A DNA stretch of 64,000 bases, taken from the NCBI GenBank assembly GCA_030248195.1, contig JASAND010006820.1:62001-126000 (forward strand), written 5' to 3'. The notes below the pieces were generated by a model. That model was not told the origin of the DNA, did not search any database, and worked only from the letters and a program-made list of their open reading frames with translations. Position 1 is the stretch's first letter, and each line of letters opens with the position of its first letter. This document shows positions 9,631 through 18,225 of this stretch, piece by piece. Position numbers and translations under genes: made by a program. Origin of the DNA: Trissonchulus latispiculum (lineage: Eukaryota > Nematoda > Enoplea > Enoplida > Ironidae).

Positions 9631-10670
9631 GCAAATTGTACTATGATCCCACCCAACCCTCAGCGTTTTCCGGGATAAATTCTTTGGCAGAGAGGGCAGG
9701 CATTCCTCAAAGACAGGTAAAGGATTGGCTCAGCAAGCAGTATACCTATTCTGTCCACAAACCAATAAAGCGAAAGTATCCCCACCTTAGATATGTATTC
9801 CACGACATTGATGAACAATGGCAGATTGACCTGGCAGACATGGCAAACCTAGCTGATCAAAATGACAACTACCACTTTCTACTCACTTGTATAGATGGCT
9901 TCAGCAAGTACGCCTGGGTAGAGCCTGTAAGAAGCAAGTCAGGGGCGGATATCACTGTGGCATTTGAGAATATTCTAGCTCAAGGACGAAAACCCCAGAA
10001 GGTATTAAGTGACCGAGGGAAAGAGTTTCAGAATAGAAAGTTTCAAAACATGTTAAAGTCAAGGGGCATTCGCTCCTACACCTGTAATAACCCGGACATT
10101 AAATGCAGCATCGTTGATCGTTTTAACAGAACACTGAAGACAAAAATATGGAAGTAGTTTACGCGAACAAGGAGGTATAGGTATCTAGACGTTCTCCAAA
10201 GTTTCGTAAGCGGCTTCAATAACTCAAAACATCGTACAATTTAAATGACACCGAGTGAGGCATCGAAGCGAAAGAATGAAAGGCAAGTGAGGGAGATATT
10301 TCTGGGAAAAAACAACAGACTACGCAAGCAGTTCGAGGTAGGCGATATTGTTCGAATAAGTAAGACTAAAGGAAGGTTTGAGAAAGGCTATCTTCCAAAT
10401 TGGTCTGAGGAACTTTTTAAGATTAGGTTGGTTCACCCAAGCGGAATGTACGAGCTAGAAGACCTTGCCGAAGAACAAATACAGGGCCTATTCTATCCCG
10501 AAGAGTTACAAAAAGTAGATAAGCCAGACTCCTACTGGGTTGAAAAGATAATAAAAACTCGGAAACGGGGTAGGAAGAAGGAATACTTTGTCAAGTGGCT
10601 AGGTTATCCAGAGAAGTTTAATAGTTGGATATCAGAAGATGATGGATTTCTATATGTTCCTCCCCAGTAA
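9615..10670 (+). pseudogene. Polinton retroviral-type integrase with C-terminal chromodomain, broken
   Basis: A single frame of about 351 codons with in-frame stops TAG at 10155-10157 and TAA at 10242-10244. N-terminal helices precede the DDE core: Asp in 'QIDLADM', Asp in 'LSDRGKEF', and 'SIVDRFNRTLK', where Polinton integrases normally have Glu (VERFNRT). So the third catalytic residue is Asp here. A chromodomain ('SYWVEKIIKT', 'EYFVKWLGYPEKFNSW') ends the protein and would bind modified histone tails. It overlaps the previous gene by 16 nt and the minor capsid gene by 32 nt. The two stops and the Glu-to-Asp change make it inactive. Confidence 0.92.
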
Positions 10671-11412
10671 CACGGAGGACTTCGAAACAAACTCGCTAAG
10701 TGACTACAGGGTTAAGCACCCTCATAGAATAAAACTACAGGGTGAGTGGGAAGTTGCTCTAGTGGAAATGATGTACCCGGTGACTTGGGGCAATCTTTCT
10801 GCAGCTAATTCTGCCGTGTCCTTTAAGTTTCCCGATAAGACCTCAATGGTTAAACTCCTACCTAAACGACATTACGAAACAGTGGACGACTTATGTGACG
10901 CAATCAATTTCACCATACTGAATATGGAACACCCAGTTACAGGCGAAAGAGCACCTATTAAATTTAGATTCGACGGATACAGGCACAGAGTAATGTTTTC
11001 GATTCCAAAGACCTTCCCCAACACCGTTAAGTTAAGCAAGAATCTATGGATGATGTTAGGCTATTACCCTGATCCCATGCAAAGGGACGGCGATCCAGTA
11101 GATGACAAAATAGTTTTTGTTGCAGAGTCCGAGCCTGATCTTCGACTGGGCTTCTACTCTCTCTTCGTTTACTGTGACCTGGTGGCTCCTCAAGTTATAG
11201 GAAACGCCCTGGTCCCTCTCCATCGGGTCGTTACAACAGAGGGAAGTCACGGGGCTGTGGTAAATAAGGAGTATCACAATCCACATTACGTCCCCGTCCT
11301 CCACAAAGACTTCGATATGGTGGAAATCAATATAAACGATGACGCGGGAAGGCCTATACAATTTGCATTCGGAAAAGTTTACGTCAAGCTTCACTTCAGA
11401 AGGCGACGATAA
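10639..11412 (+). CDS. Polinton minor capsid (penton-like, single jelly roll) protein
   Basis: 257 codons, open. It starts 'MMDFYMFLPSNTEDF' and contains 'PHRIKLQGEWEVALVEMMYP', the signature of the small capsid protein found in nearly all animal Polintons, modelled in the literature as a single jelly roll forming capsid vertices. Mostly beta-strand character; ends 'VKLHFRRRR'. It starts inside the end of the integrase frame and its stop overlaps the next start in TAATG. Confidence 0.88.
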   Translation: MMDFYMFLPSNTEDFETNSLSDYRVKHPHRIKLQGEWEVALVEMMYPVTWGNLSAANSAVSFKFPDKTSMVKLLPKRHYETVDDLCDAINFTILNMEHPVTGERAPIKFRFDGYRHRVMFSIPKTFPNTVKLSKNLWMMLGYYPDPMQRDGDPVDDKIVFVAESEPDLRLGFYSLFVYCDLVAPQVIGNALVPLHRVVTTEGSHGAVVNKEYHNPHYVPVLHKDFDMVEININDDAGRPIQFAFGKVYVKLHFRRRR

Positions 11413-11825
11413 TGCGCTGCCAATACATATCAGAGACTGAAGACACTTGGGAGTTAACCCTACATCAAACAGGTGGGGCGCTTCCAGCATACGCGGGGCT
11501 TCCGTATCAACGAGGAGCGGGGATAGGCAACATATTCCGGGGACTATTTAGAGCCGCACTTCCAATTCTCAAACGGGTAGGTCTATCTGCAGGTAAAAGT
11601 CTAGCTAAGAACGCACTAGCCCTAGCGTCAGACGTAACCCAAGGTGAAGACATAAAAGCAGCTGCGAAACGGAGAGGTAAACAGTTTCTTGGTGAGACAT
11701 TAACGGCTGCTGGCGAGCATATTCAACAAGGAGAAGGCATTGGTCAAAGACCAAGATCTAACAACATAAAAGGAGTACGCGGGCGAGGTAGACCACCGAA
11801 ACAACAAATAGACATATTCACGTAA
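11412..11825 (+). CDS. Polinton core/cement-like basic protein
   Basis: 137 codons. Central part 'YQRGAGIGNIFRGLFRAALPILKRVG' predicts an amphipathic helix after a Gly-rich turn; then 'GKSLAKNAL', 'GEDIKAAAKRRGKQF' and a Lys/Arg/Gly-rich end with 'RGRGRPPKQ', AT-hook-like. Proteins with the 'YQRG.GIG..L..LFR...P.LK' pattern are encoded beside the capsid genes of Polintons and adintoviruses and have been compared with adenovirus core or membrane-lytic proteins. Role inferred from position and composition. Confidence 0.7.
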   Translation: MRCQYISETEDTWELTLHQTGGALPAYAGLPYQRGAGIGNIFRGLFRAALPILKRVGLSAGKSLAKNALALASDVTQGEDIKAAAKRRGKQFLGETLTAAGEHIQQGEGIGQRPRSNNIKGVRGRGRPPKQQIDIFT

Positions 11826-11827
11826 GC

Positions 11828-13075
11828 ATGACCAAACAGGTAGATTCACGATCTCTTCCTGGGTTTAAGTCGGAGCTGGACCTTTTCACCGTCCCGCCTA
11901 CCCAAGTGGCTGTAGAGCACGGGTACTGGGCGGAAATCGGTCCTCAAAACCCGATAACTGACTCAGGCCCTTACCGTTTTACTGTTCCCAAAGACTCGTA
12001 CATGCTTGACCTAAACAAAAATTACCTCTATCTCAGGGTTAAAATTGACGGGGATGCAGGGACTCCCATTAAGCTTTTCGGCAAAACATTCTTCCAGCGA
12101 TGTATAGTCAAACTCTCTGACAAGGAAATCTACAATTCGGGTCCCCACTACGCATACCAGGCCTACATTGAAACTATGCTGAATTATTCTCGGAATGCAA
12201 AAGAAGGCCATCTATAGGCTGCCGGCTATGAGTTCGACTCCGGTACAAGGGGCACATGGGTTGCTACAAAATCCCCTGAGTTTATGGCACCGATTCACTG
12301 CGATCTATTCAAGCAAGAAAAGTACCTCCTAAGCGACTGTCAACTGACCATTGAGCTGCACCGAAACCCAGACGAGTTCTGTCTCAGTTCTCAGGGAAGC
12401 AGTAAAGTCAAGGTAGAGGACATGCGCTGGTACGTGAGAAAGGTTAAGTGCCAAGACTCTATGTCCCTAGCCATTGAAAATATTCTCTCTCAGGGAAACA
12501 CTGCAAAGTACCCCATCCGACGAACAAAGGTGGTAGCTCGACATCTGAGCGCAGGCGTACAAACCATTGTCGAAAACTCCATATTCACCGGCCAACTTCC
12601 TAGAAAAGTGATTATTGGGCTAGTCAAGTCTGAGGCATTTAACGGATCTTTAACAGCTGACCCCCTGACACTGGAGACCATCAACATTACCGAAATTAGT
12701 CTAAAATGCGGGGACGAGTACATTCCTAGACAACCCATGAAAATTGACTTCTCCAAACCTCGAGGGTACACCTTCCCGTTTGTTTTTCTTTTCGAAGCTA
12801 TCGACATGGCTGGGGATGACAAGGGGTGCTACATCAGCTACGCAGACTTCAAAGATGGTAACGCTTTCTTCGCCTTTGACCTCACCCCGGATAACACCGA
12901 CACCGGCGCCATGCAGTTAATTCGGGAGGGAGACGTCTCTCTTCGGATGGAACTGAGTAAGGCGTTGAGTGCTACGAGCTATCCTCAGGGGGTTGAAATC
13001 ATTATATACGGGGAATTTGACAACCTTATCTCAATCGATTACAACCGTACACCTTTCTTCGATTACGCCATATGA
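11828..13075 (+). pseudogene. Polinton major capsid protein (double jelly roll), one nonsense codon
   Basis: 415 codons in one frame, interrupted only by a TAG at 12215-12217. It starts near 'SELDLFTVPPTQVAVEHGYW', the hallmark of the Polinton major capsid protein, followed by 'LNKNYLYLRVKI', 'NAKEGHL' and, after the stop, 'AAGYEFDSGT'. The second half ends 'GEFDNLISIDYNR'. Similarity is continuous across the stop, so it is a single point change or an assembly error. It would form the main capsid shell. Its TGA stop overlaps the protease start in ATGA. Confidence 0.9.
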
Positions 13076-13494
13076 ATACACTAGAAATTGAATACACGCT
13101 ACAGCCTCTCGTTAAAAATTTCGTTGGAGTCTTTCCCATTGACCATCTTCCTGAGACGCCGCTCGACACATTCTGCTTTGTAGCCAACACAGATCCCTGC
13201 CAACTTCCTGGACAGCACTGGGTTGCGTTGTACGTGGACGATTACGCCGAGTACTTTGATAGCTACGGCCGACCACCACTTAAAGAGTTTGAAAAGTACT
13301 TTGAGGGGCGGTTACAAAAACATAACCCGGTTCGCTTACAAGATTACACCACTTTCGTATGCGGGGACTACTGCGTCTACTTCCTCTACCACCGAGATAA
13401 AGGGTTTTCCTTCGAAGACATAATCTCCTTTCTTAGGGAGCGACCTTCTAAAAACGACGAGATTGTGAAGGGGTTTGTAGACAGTCTAACGTAA
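13072..13494 (+). CDS. Polinton adenain-like cysteine protease
   Basis: 140 codons, open. 'GQHWVALYVD' gives the catalytic His (49), 'EYFDSYG' the Asp (63), and 'LQDYTTFVCGDYC' the oxyanion Gln (90) and nucleophile Cys (97). The Gln-Cys spacing of seven is that of adenovirus protease. It would mature the capsid proteins. It is shorter than adenain (about 200 residues), as usual in Polintons, and overlaps the major capsid stop. Confidence 0.9.
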   Translation: MNTLEIEYTLQPLVKNFVGVFPIDHLPETPLDTFCFVANTDPCQLPGQHWVALYVDDYAEYFDSYGRPPLKEFEKYFEGRLQKHNPVRLQDYTTFVCGDYCVYFLYHRDKGFSFEDIISFLRERPSKNDEIVKGFVDSLT

Positions 13495-13535
13495 CTTCAT
13501 ATGATCGGGCATAGTCAACAGGTACGTACGATACA

Positions 13536-13871
13536 ATGGCAAAACCTCCACAGGTGGGATTCGGCTGGACTAAAATACTCATTGTAATCTGCTCTATCTT
13601 CCTTACTGCAACCGCACTCGCGGTCATCCTCAGCGCACTCGTTTCCCCAATTTCTCTATGCCTTGACAAAGCGATGATCGACCAACTCCGGAAATCCTTC
13701 CACCAAAAAGTTAATCTAACCTTACTCGGAACTGAGCCTTGTTGGTACTCTCTCAATATCGACTGGGCCGAAATATGCTTCAGTCATAATTACGACGTTC
13801 TAAGCGTCTCTATCCCAACAGTCCTCCTAAGGGCTCCCCAAGGAAAAGGGGTAAAAACCACCTGTACATAA
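13536..13871 (+). CDS. Small membrane protein ending in terminal-repeat-like sequence
   Basis: 111 codons. A hydrophobic segment lies at about residues 12-38 ('ILIVICSIFLTATALAVILSALV'-type), then a short Cys-containing outer part. The last 20 or so codons come from a copy of the terminal-repeat inner sequence ('CCTAAGGGCTCCCCAAGG'), suggesting the original C terminus was replaced when that copy arose. No family recognised. Confidence 0.5.
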   Translation: MAKPPQVGFGWTKILIVICSIFLTATALAVILSALVSPISLCLDKAMIDQLRKSFHQKVNLTLLGTEPCWYSLNIDWAEICFSHNYDVLSVSIPTVLLRAPQGKGVKTTCT

Positions 13872-14040
13872 TGTATATAGTAGGGACCAAAAAAATTATA
13901 AAACTATAAAACCACAAAAAATCATAAAACAAAACCCACAAAAAACTAAAAACAAAAAAACCATTAATGCGGCCTGGGCGAAAGCTCTGAAGGTTCCCAA
14001 GCCCTTCCGGCAAGCCGGTAAAATCGCAGAGGGATGGAAA
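13811..14040 (+). repeat. Internal copy of the inner terminal repeat
   Basis: 'AAGGGCTCCCCAAGGAAAAG' plus 'GGGTAAAAACCAC', an A-rich stretch with CTATAAAA and AAATCA words, then 'GCGGCCTGGGCG' and 'GGTTCCCAAGCCC', in the same order as 15105-15280. It is diverged from both outer repeats and lies between the capsid/protease block and the RING gene. Confidence 0.7.
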
Positions 14041-14220
14041 TAATTCTAACAGACAGATCGGAAATAAAACGGATAGGAATTAATAAAAGCGCGAAGTTAC
14101 CTATGAAAAGGAATTGAGCTGAAGACATAAAGCACGAAACACCAGTAAGAAAATCAGAAACAGGACAACGAATAGACGAAGACATACGAAAGAATTGAAT
14201 AAAAGAAGAGCGAATCTAGC

Positions 14221-14685
14221 ATGGCATCGAGTATTACTCCTTTTTCTACTACTGCTAACTGTAAACTTTGTCACACACCCTTGGAAAAGCTAGTAAACAG
14301 TTACTTTCACGAAAATAACGAAGCACCATTCCCTCTCATTGGTCCAATATATTTCTGTGAAAATTGTTACATAAGAGATGGAAGAATAAGGCCGGTACTT
14401 TGTTGTTCACACTTAGTAGCGGACGTGCAGATTTTTGAGATGGGGACCGACATGCCCGGGCACCAAACGTTTTGTTTCATAAAGTCCACGTCAAGATGCC
14501 CTATTTGTTTAGAAGATTTTGATAGTCACCGTGTATGTCGTAAGCTAAGTTGCGACCATATATTTCATGACTTTTGCATTACATCTTGGTTTCTGAGACA
14601 TTACACCTGTCCTGTTTGTCGATCCGAGATAGAAATCTTTAACGACGCAACGATGAGAATTGTTGAGGCCGGTGTGCTTGCATAG
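14221..14685 (+). CDS. RING-H2 finger protein carried by the Polinton
   Basis: 154 codons, open. The C-terminal half is a full RING-H2: 'CPICLEDF', 'SCDHIFHDFC' and 'CPVCRSE', the Cys3-His2-Cys3 ligand set. The N-terminal half has a 'CKLCH' and an 'FCENC' pair that may bind another zinc. RING-H2 proteins usually act as ubiquitin ligases; in a Polinton it may modify host proteins or be captured cargo (inference). It is preceded by 'GAATAAAAGAAGAGCG' and lies between an internal and the outer terminal-repeat copy, apart from the main gene block. Confidence 0.85.
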   Translation: MASSITPFSTTANCKLCHTPLEKLVNSYFHENNEAPFPLIGPIYFCENCYIRDGRIRPVLCCSHLVADVQIFEMGTDMPGHQTFCFIKSTSRCPICLEDFDSHRVCRKLSCDHIFHDFCITSWFLRHYTCPVCRSEIEIFNDATMRIVEAGVLA

Positions 14686-14816
14686 TTGAACATAAAAGCA
14701 TGGCATTAATAAAAATTGTAAATCAATATAAACACCAAATGAATAACACAATAAGCTGCCAGATTTACATTAGGGATAAATAATTATTAAATAGTTTGCC
14801 AGAAGTTATTACAGAA

Positions 14817-15098
14817 ATGGCGGATGGGTACTATTGGAGCTATGTTGTGCCAACTACAAATGGCGTTACAGTGGGACGGTTTCCAGGACGTTATAGTTCA
14901 TACCAAGCTGCTAAACAAGCTGCTTATGCTCCAATAGCGGAATTCGGTTCCATTATAGGTTATCCTTTATTGATAGTTAAAATTGAAAGGGTTGTAGGTG
15001 GAGAAGTAGTAACGACAGTATTTGTTTACATTGTCGACGCAATAGAACACACAGAACAAATATTTGCTGGGCACGTGACTTCCTGGTTACCCCAATAG
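14817..15098 (+). CDS. Small Polinton ORF, 93 aa, unknown
   Basis: Starts at the ATG at 14817 (an upstream TTG at 14796 is unlikely in a eukaryote). 'GYYWSYVVPTTNGVTVGRF', then an Ala-rich helix and alternating hydrophobic strands ('PLLIVKIERVVGGEVVTTVFV'). It ends at the inner edge of the right terminal repeat. No signal peptide; compact alpha/beta look; family not recognised. Confidence 0.45.
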   Translation: MADGYYWSYVVPTTNGVTVGRFPGRYSSYQAAKQAAYAPIAEFGSIIGYPLLIVKIERVVGGEVVTTVFVYIVDAIEHTEQIFAGHVTSWLPQ

Positions 15099-15637
15099 TC
15101 CTCTTAAGGGCTCCCCAAAGAAAAGGGGTAAAAACCACAACTAGTTTTACTACCAGTACTAATACTTCCACGAACTATAAAAATTTTAAAAAATCAAACA
15201 AAATAGAAAAAATAAAAAAAACGGTAATGGGCCGACGCCGGGTCCCAAGCCCCGGGGGAAGAACTCAGAGGGACGGTGATGAGGAAGCTTGGAGAGGTGT
15301 GAATGCTTTTGGAACTGGGGGTATATACTGGGTGTTGTCAAGGTGTGTGGTTGGTAAGGGCAGGAACTGGGTGTAATACTAGGAGTATGGCAGGAAGTAC
15401 TGGGGGTATAAACAGGATGTTCGACAGGGGGTTACTGGGGGTACAGGGGGTACTGGGGATACATTGGTACTGGAGGTACAGGGGGTATATGCTGGGTGTT
15501 TATTTTCCCCAGTGGTCATGCAGTACAAAAACCAAGGGTAGGAGGAAAAACTAGCAAATATTGACACAGGGATGACGTAATAACCCGGGGGAAATCCAAT
15601 CCCGGATTGAGGCATGAAACGTGCACACTATACTACT
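15092..15637 (-). repeat. Polinton right terminal inverted repeat
   Basis: Complement of the left end, from the terminal ACTATACTACT inward through the 'CCCCCAGTA' minisatellite, a T/A-rich stretch and 'CCTCTTAAGGGCTCCCC'. The inner part is also found, diverged, at 13811-14040. Confidence 0.92.
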
Positions 15638-15643
15638 GACCTC

Positions 15644-16041
15644 CAGAGATTAGTTCTCTCTGGGTAAGAGCGCTCACAGCACCCTTTGGTTTACTCCTGT
15701 TTCGAATTAAGGCTTTGCCTTAGTGACAACAGGCAGGCGTAATTCATTATTTCTTTCATTTTTCATCTATATCTAAAATTTTCAGTTCTTCAACAAGCTC
15801 CAGGTCGTGCAAATAATGATTAGACCGCAACCCGGACAGTTTACATCATGACAACACTATGATTAATAAAGTAATTTCTACCAAACTGAAAGTTCGAACA
15901 GAATCCAAAAATTCAGTCATTCATATGAGGGAACGTATATTAACTAGACTTATGAAGTCTGTTTCGACATTCACAAAGGTCACTAATTTACTCGTTTGCC
16001 CCGTAGCGCAATTTATATAGTCTTTTGCTGTTCCTGTTAAG
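15644..16041. other. End of caspase intron 1, no feature seen
   Basis: AT-rich sequence between the Polinton's right target duplication and exon 2. I see no gene or repeat. Confidence 0.6.
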
Positions 16042-16145
16042 TTGAGCCAACGGAACTGACGTCTGGAGGTGTTGCTGATTTTGTCGTTGAGCAAGTGGAT
16101 GCAGAGACTGCTGACAAGATTGTAAAAAACTTCAACGAAGATGAG
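16042..16145 (+). CDS. Caspase exon 2 (prodomain)
   Basis: This follows a pyrimidine-rich acceptor ending TTAAG and ends at GAG|GTCTGT. It encodes about 35 residues including 'GGVADFVVEQVDAETADKI', acidic and helical in character, with no family I can name. It links exon 1 (phase 1) to exon 3 (phase 0) without a stop. The acceptor is AAG rather than CAG, so the start is less certain than the end. Confidence 0.45.
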
Positions 16146-17054
16146 GTCTGTTTTGTTGTTTGTGAACATTTGAGAGCTTTCTGAACTGAACTGAGTTTTG
16201 ACAGCTTTTGAGTCTTCGTGAACACACAACCGAGGTTTCTGTCGAACGAGAAATGCTTTCAAAACACAGCTAACTTTGCTTGTCTCACTGGACCTAAGTC
16301 ATGTCTGTCTGTCTGTCCTATGCCCACTTCAAAGATTCAGATGGCAATGCCTTTCTTATGCGAATGCTTTCCAAAGGCCAAAACTCTTAAAACATTTGTC
16401 ATCGGAAAGACGTAACAGAAACATACTTGTGGCACTTCACACTTTACTTGCTGAACGTTGCATACATGTCCTACGACATAGTGTGACAGTTTCAAAAGAT
16501 TGAATTCATAGACATTCATTTGGACTTATACATTAACAAGGATATCCGTTTCCTGATGGGTCCTATACCCTGTCTTTGTATGAGGCATGTGCAGGAGGGG
16601 ATGTTGTGGAGGCCTTCGGCTGCCGGAAAACCGGAGTTTTCAGGTTTTTTGGGCAAAAAAACAGGAAAATTCCGGATTCTGGTGAGAGATGAGGAACCCC
16701 TCTGGGGGTGAGGTCCTTTGGGGGGAAAACCCTCCCCCCCAACCCCCCCCCCCCCAAGCACATGCAGGAGTGGGATCCTCTGGTCAGGGGGAGGAGTGAA
16801 ACAATAAAAAAACAAAGCATCAGTGCGTTGCAGATTTCAAGCAAAATTCGTACCCAAAGTCTGAAGATTTTAGGAAGTTTTAGGCGAGATGAGTAGTTCT
16901 AATCGTTTATTAGAAGGTTTTTGAAATCGCCCCAGTATTAACAATTTTGTGTTAAAATTTGTGGTAATTTTTTAGTACTCTTTAATTTCATCTTCTTGGC
17001 GTCGTCCCTTGTCGTGATTGCTCAATCGGCTCTGGAAACTATTACTTATTTCAG
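16146..17054. other. Caspase intron 2
   Basis: Mostly unremarkable; it contains a C-rich tract (16732-16757) and a partial echo of 'CATGCAGGAG' on either side of it (16587 and 16760). No ORF worth calling. Confidence 0.6.
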
Positions 17055-17222
17055 ATGTATCCTCACTTTTCCGAGCCGAAAGGCTTAGCACTAATCATTA
17101 ATAATATGACATACGAAGGAAATCGCGTTCGGAATGGATCGGATGTTGATGCAGAAAATTGCGAAAAACTATTCACACAGTTGGGCTATTCTGTGGAAAT
17201 AAAAAAGGATCTGACAGCCGAA
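17055..17222 (+). CDS. Caspase exon 3 (start of large subunit)
   Basis: The acceptor TTTCAG precedes 56 codons ending at the donor GAA|GTAATT in phase 0. The exon encodes the first strand and helix of the caspase large subunit: 'KGLALIINN', then 'RNGSDVDAENCEKLF' and 'LGYSVEI', ending 'DLTAE'. The Arg of the Arg-x-Gly-Ser stretch is the usual S1-pocket arginine. A second possible donor a few codons later (TTTA|GTATGT) would break the phase, so the earlier one is chosen. Confidence 0.85.
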
Positions 17223-17379
17223 GTAATTTCAGAATTTAGTATGTAAAATGGGGTCAAGTGGTCGGGCTAAAAAGTTGACGATTTAATGCAAAAGTAGTTA
17301 TGGAAGTTCTCAACAAACCATCTGAAAAAAATTTGAAACTAAATGCCCTAAAACAAAAGGCTAAGTCATGTGTATCACA

Positions 17380-17815
17380 GGGGTCTTATCTCCGATTACC
17401 CCTCAACCACTCAAAATCCTTAAAACTTGACCAGATGATCTAAAATTTGGTATGAGCGTGTTTTCGACCACGCTGAGTTCAGATATCGCAAAATTTTTTT
17501 GACTTCGATTTTGCTGAAAATATGTATATAGTGGTTTTCGGGGTCGTTGAATACGAATCTGAAGTCCGTCTCTGCATTCAGTTTTTCGTTGGCTCAGTAT
17601 AAGCTTACATCTTAAGCTTAAATCTTTAGCTTTAGCAAAAAAGTTTTCGGTTTCCCTTGGTTACCCCTTAGAAATCGAAAAATTCTAATTTCGCGAAATC
17701 GAAAAATGTTGCAATATTTGAACTCAGCGTGGTCTAAAACACACCCATGCCAAAGTTTAGATCATCTGGTCAAGTTTTAAGGATTTGGTGGTGGTGGGTA
17801 ATTGAGAAAGGATCC
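17380..17815. mobile_element. Fold-back element, about 436 bp, relative of 892-1511
   Basis: Arms such as 'ACTTGACCAGATGATCTAAA' (left) and its complement (right, about 17755-17780), then 'CCACGCTGAGTTC' and 'GAACTCAGCGTGG'. The centre 'AGCTTACATCTTAAGCTTAA' and the flanking 'GCTGAAAA' and 'TTTCGG' words match the element at 892-1511, so they belong to one family. Confidence 0.75.
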
Positions 17816-17860
17816 CGTCACTGTGTAGTCAACTTTATGAACATTTCTGTTGGCCGTTTT

Positions 17861-18217
17861 TAGTGTTGTGCACCGGTCCTGTCTGGACCGGCTGGCCGGC
17901 CCAGGTCAAGAGTGGTCCGGCCGCCGACCGAGAACAGGCCGGCCGGCCGATTAAACCCAGGCCGGACGGCCGGCCGGTGACAAGCTGGCCGGTCAAATGT
18001 GAGGCGGCCTATCGGCCAGTGACAGTTTCTGTAGCTTATCGCCTGAAACTTGCTAGAATCTGCCTTGAAAACTATCAAAAATCTTAATTTATATTTGTAT
18101 TTTGGATAGCCTGCGAAAAGTGACGTACCGGCCGGCCGGCCGGTGTAGGCCGATGCACCGGCCGTCCGGCGGCCGGCCGACCCGCCCACGAAAAATTGGG
18201 CCGATGGAACAACACTT
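17861..18217. mobile_element. hAT-like MITE with CCGGCC-rich arms
   Basis: Ends TAGTGTTGTGC and its near complement; flanked by 8-bp near-identical repeats GCCGTTTT (17853-17860) and GTCGTTTT (18218-18225), as hAT transposases make. The arms are filled with reiterated CCGGCCGG words. No ORF of its own. Confidence 0.75.
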
Positions 18218-18225
18218 GTCGTTTT

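Larger units (their letters stand above)
1595..15637. mobile_element. Polinton/Maverick DNA transposon, 14,043 bp
   Basis: The ends read 5'-AGTAGTATAGTGTGCACG and the complement at 15637, flanked by the direct repeat GACCTC at 1589-1594 and 15638-15643. AG...CT ends with a 6-bp target duplication are the Polinton hallmark. The cargo is the full Polinton set: protein-primed polymerase B on the minus strand; packaging ATPase, integrase with chromodomain, minor and major capsid proteins and adenain-like protease on the plus strand. The element sits in intron 1 of the caspase gene. Several core genes carry stops or frameshifts, so this copy looks dead, although its ends and target duplication are intact, which points to a fairly recent insertion. 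Confidence 0.97.

Noticed and set aside
14796..14816. Upstream TTG start for the 93-codon Polinton ORF
   Set aside because: Eukaryotic initiation at TTG is unlikely; an ATG follows in frame at 14817.
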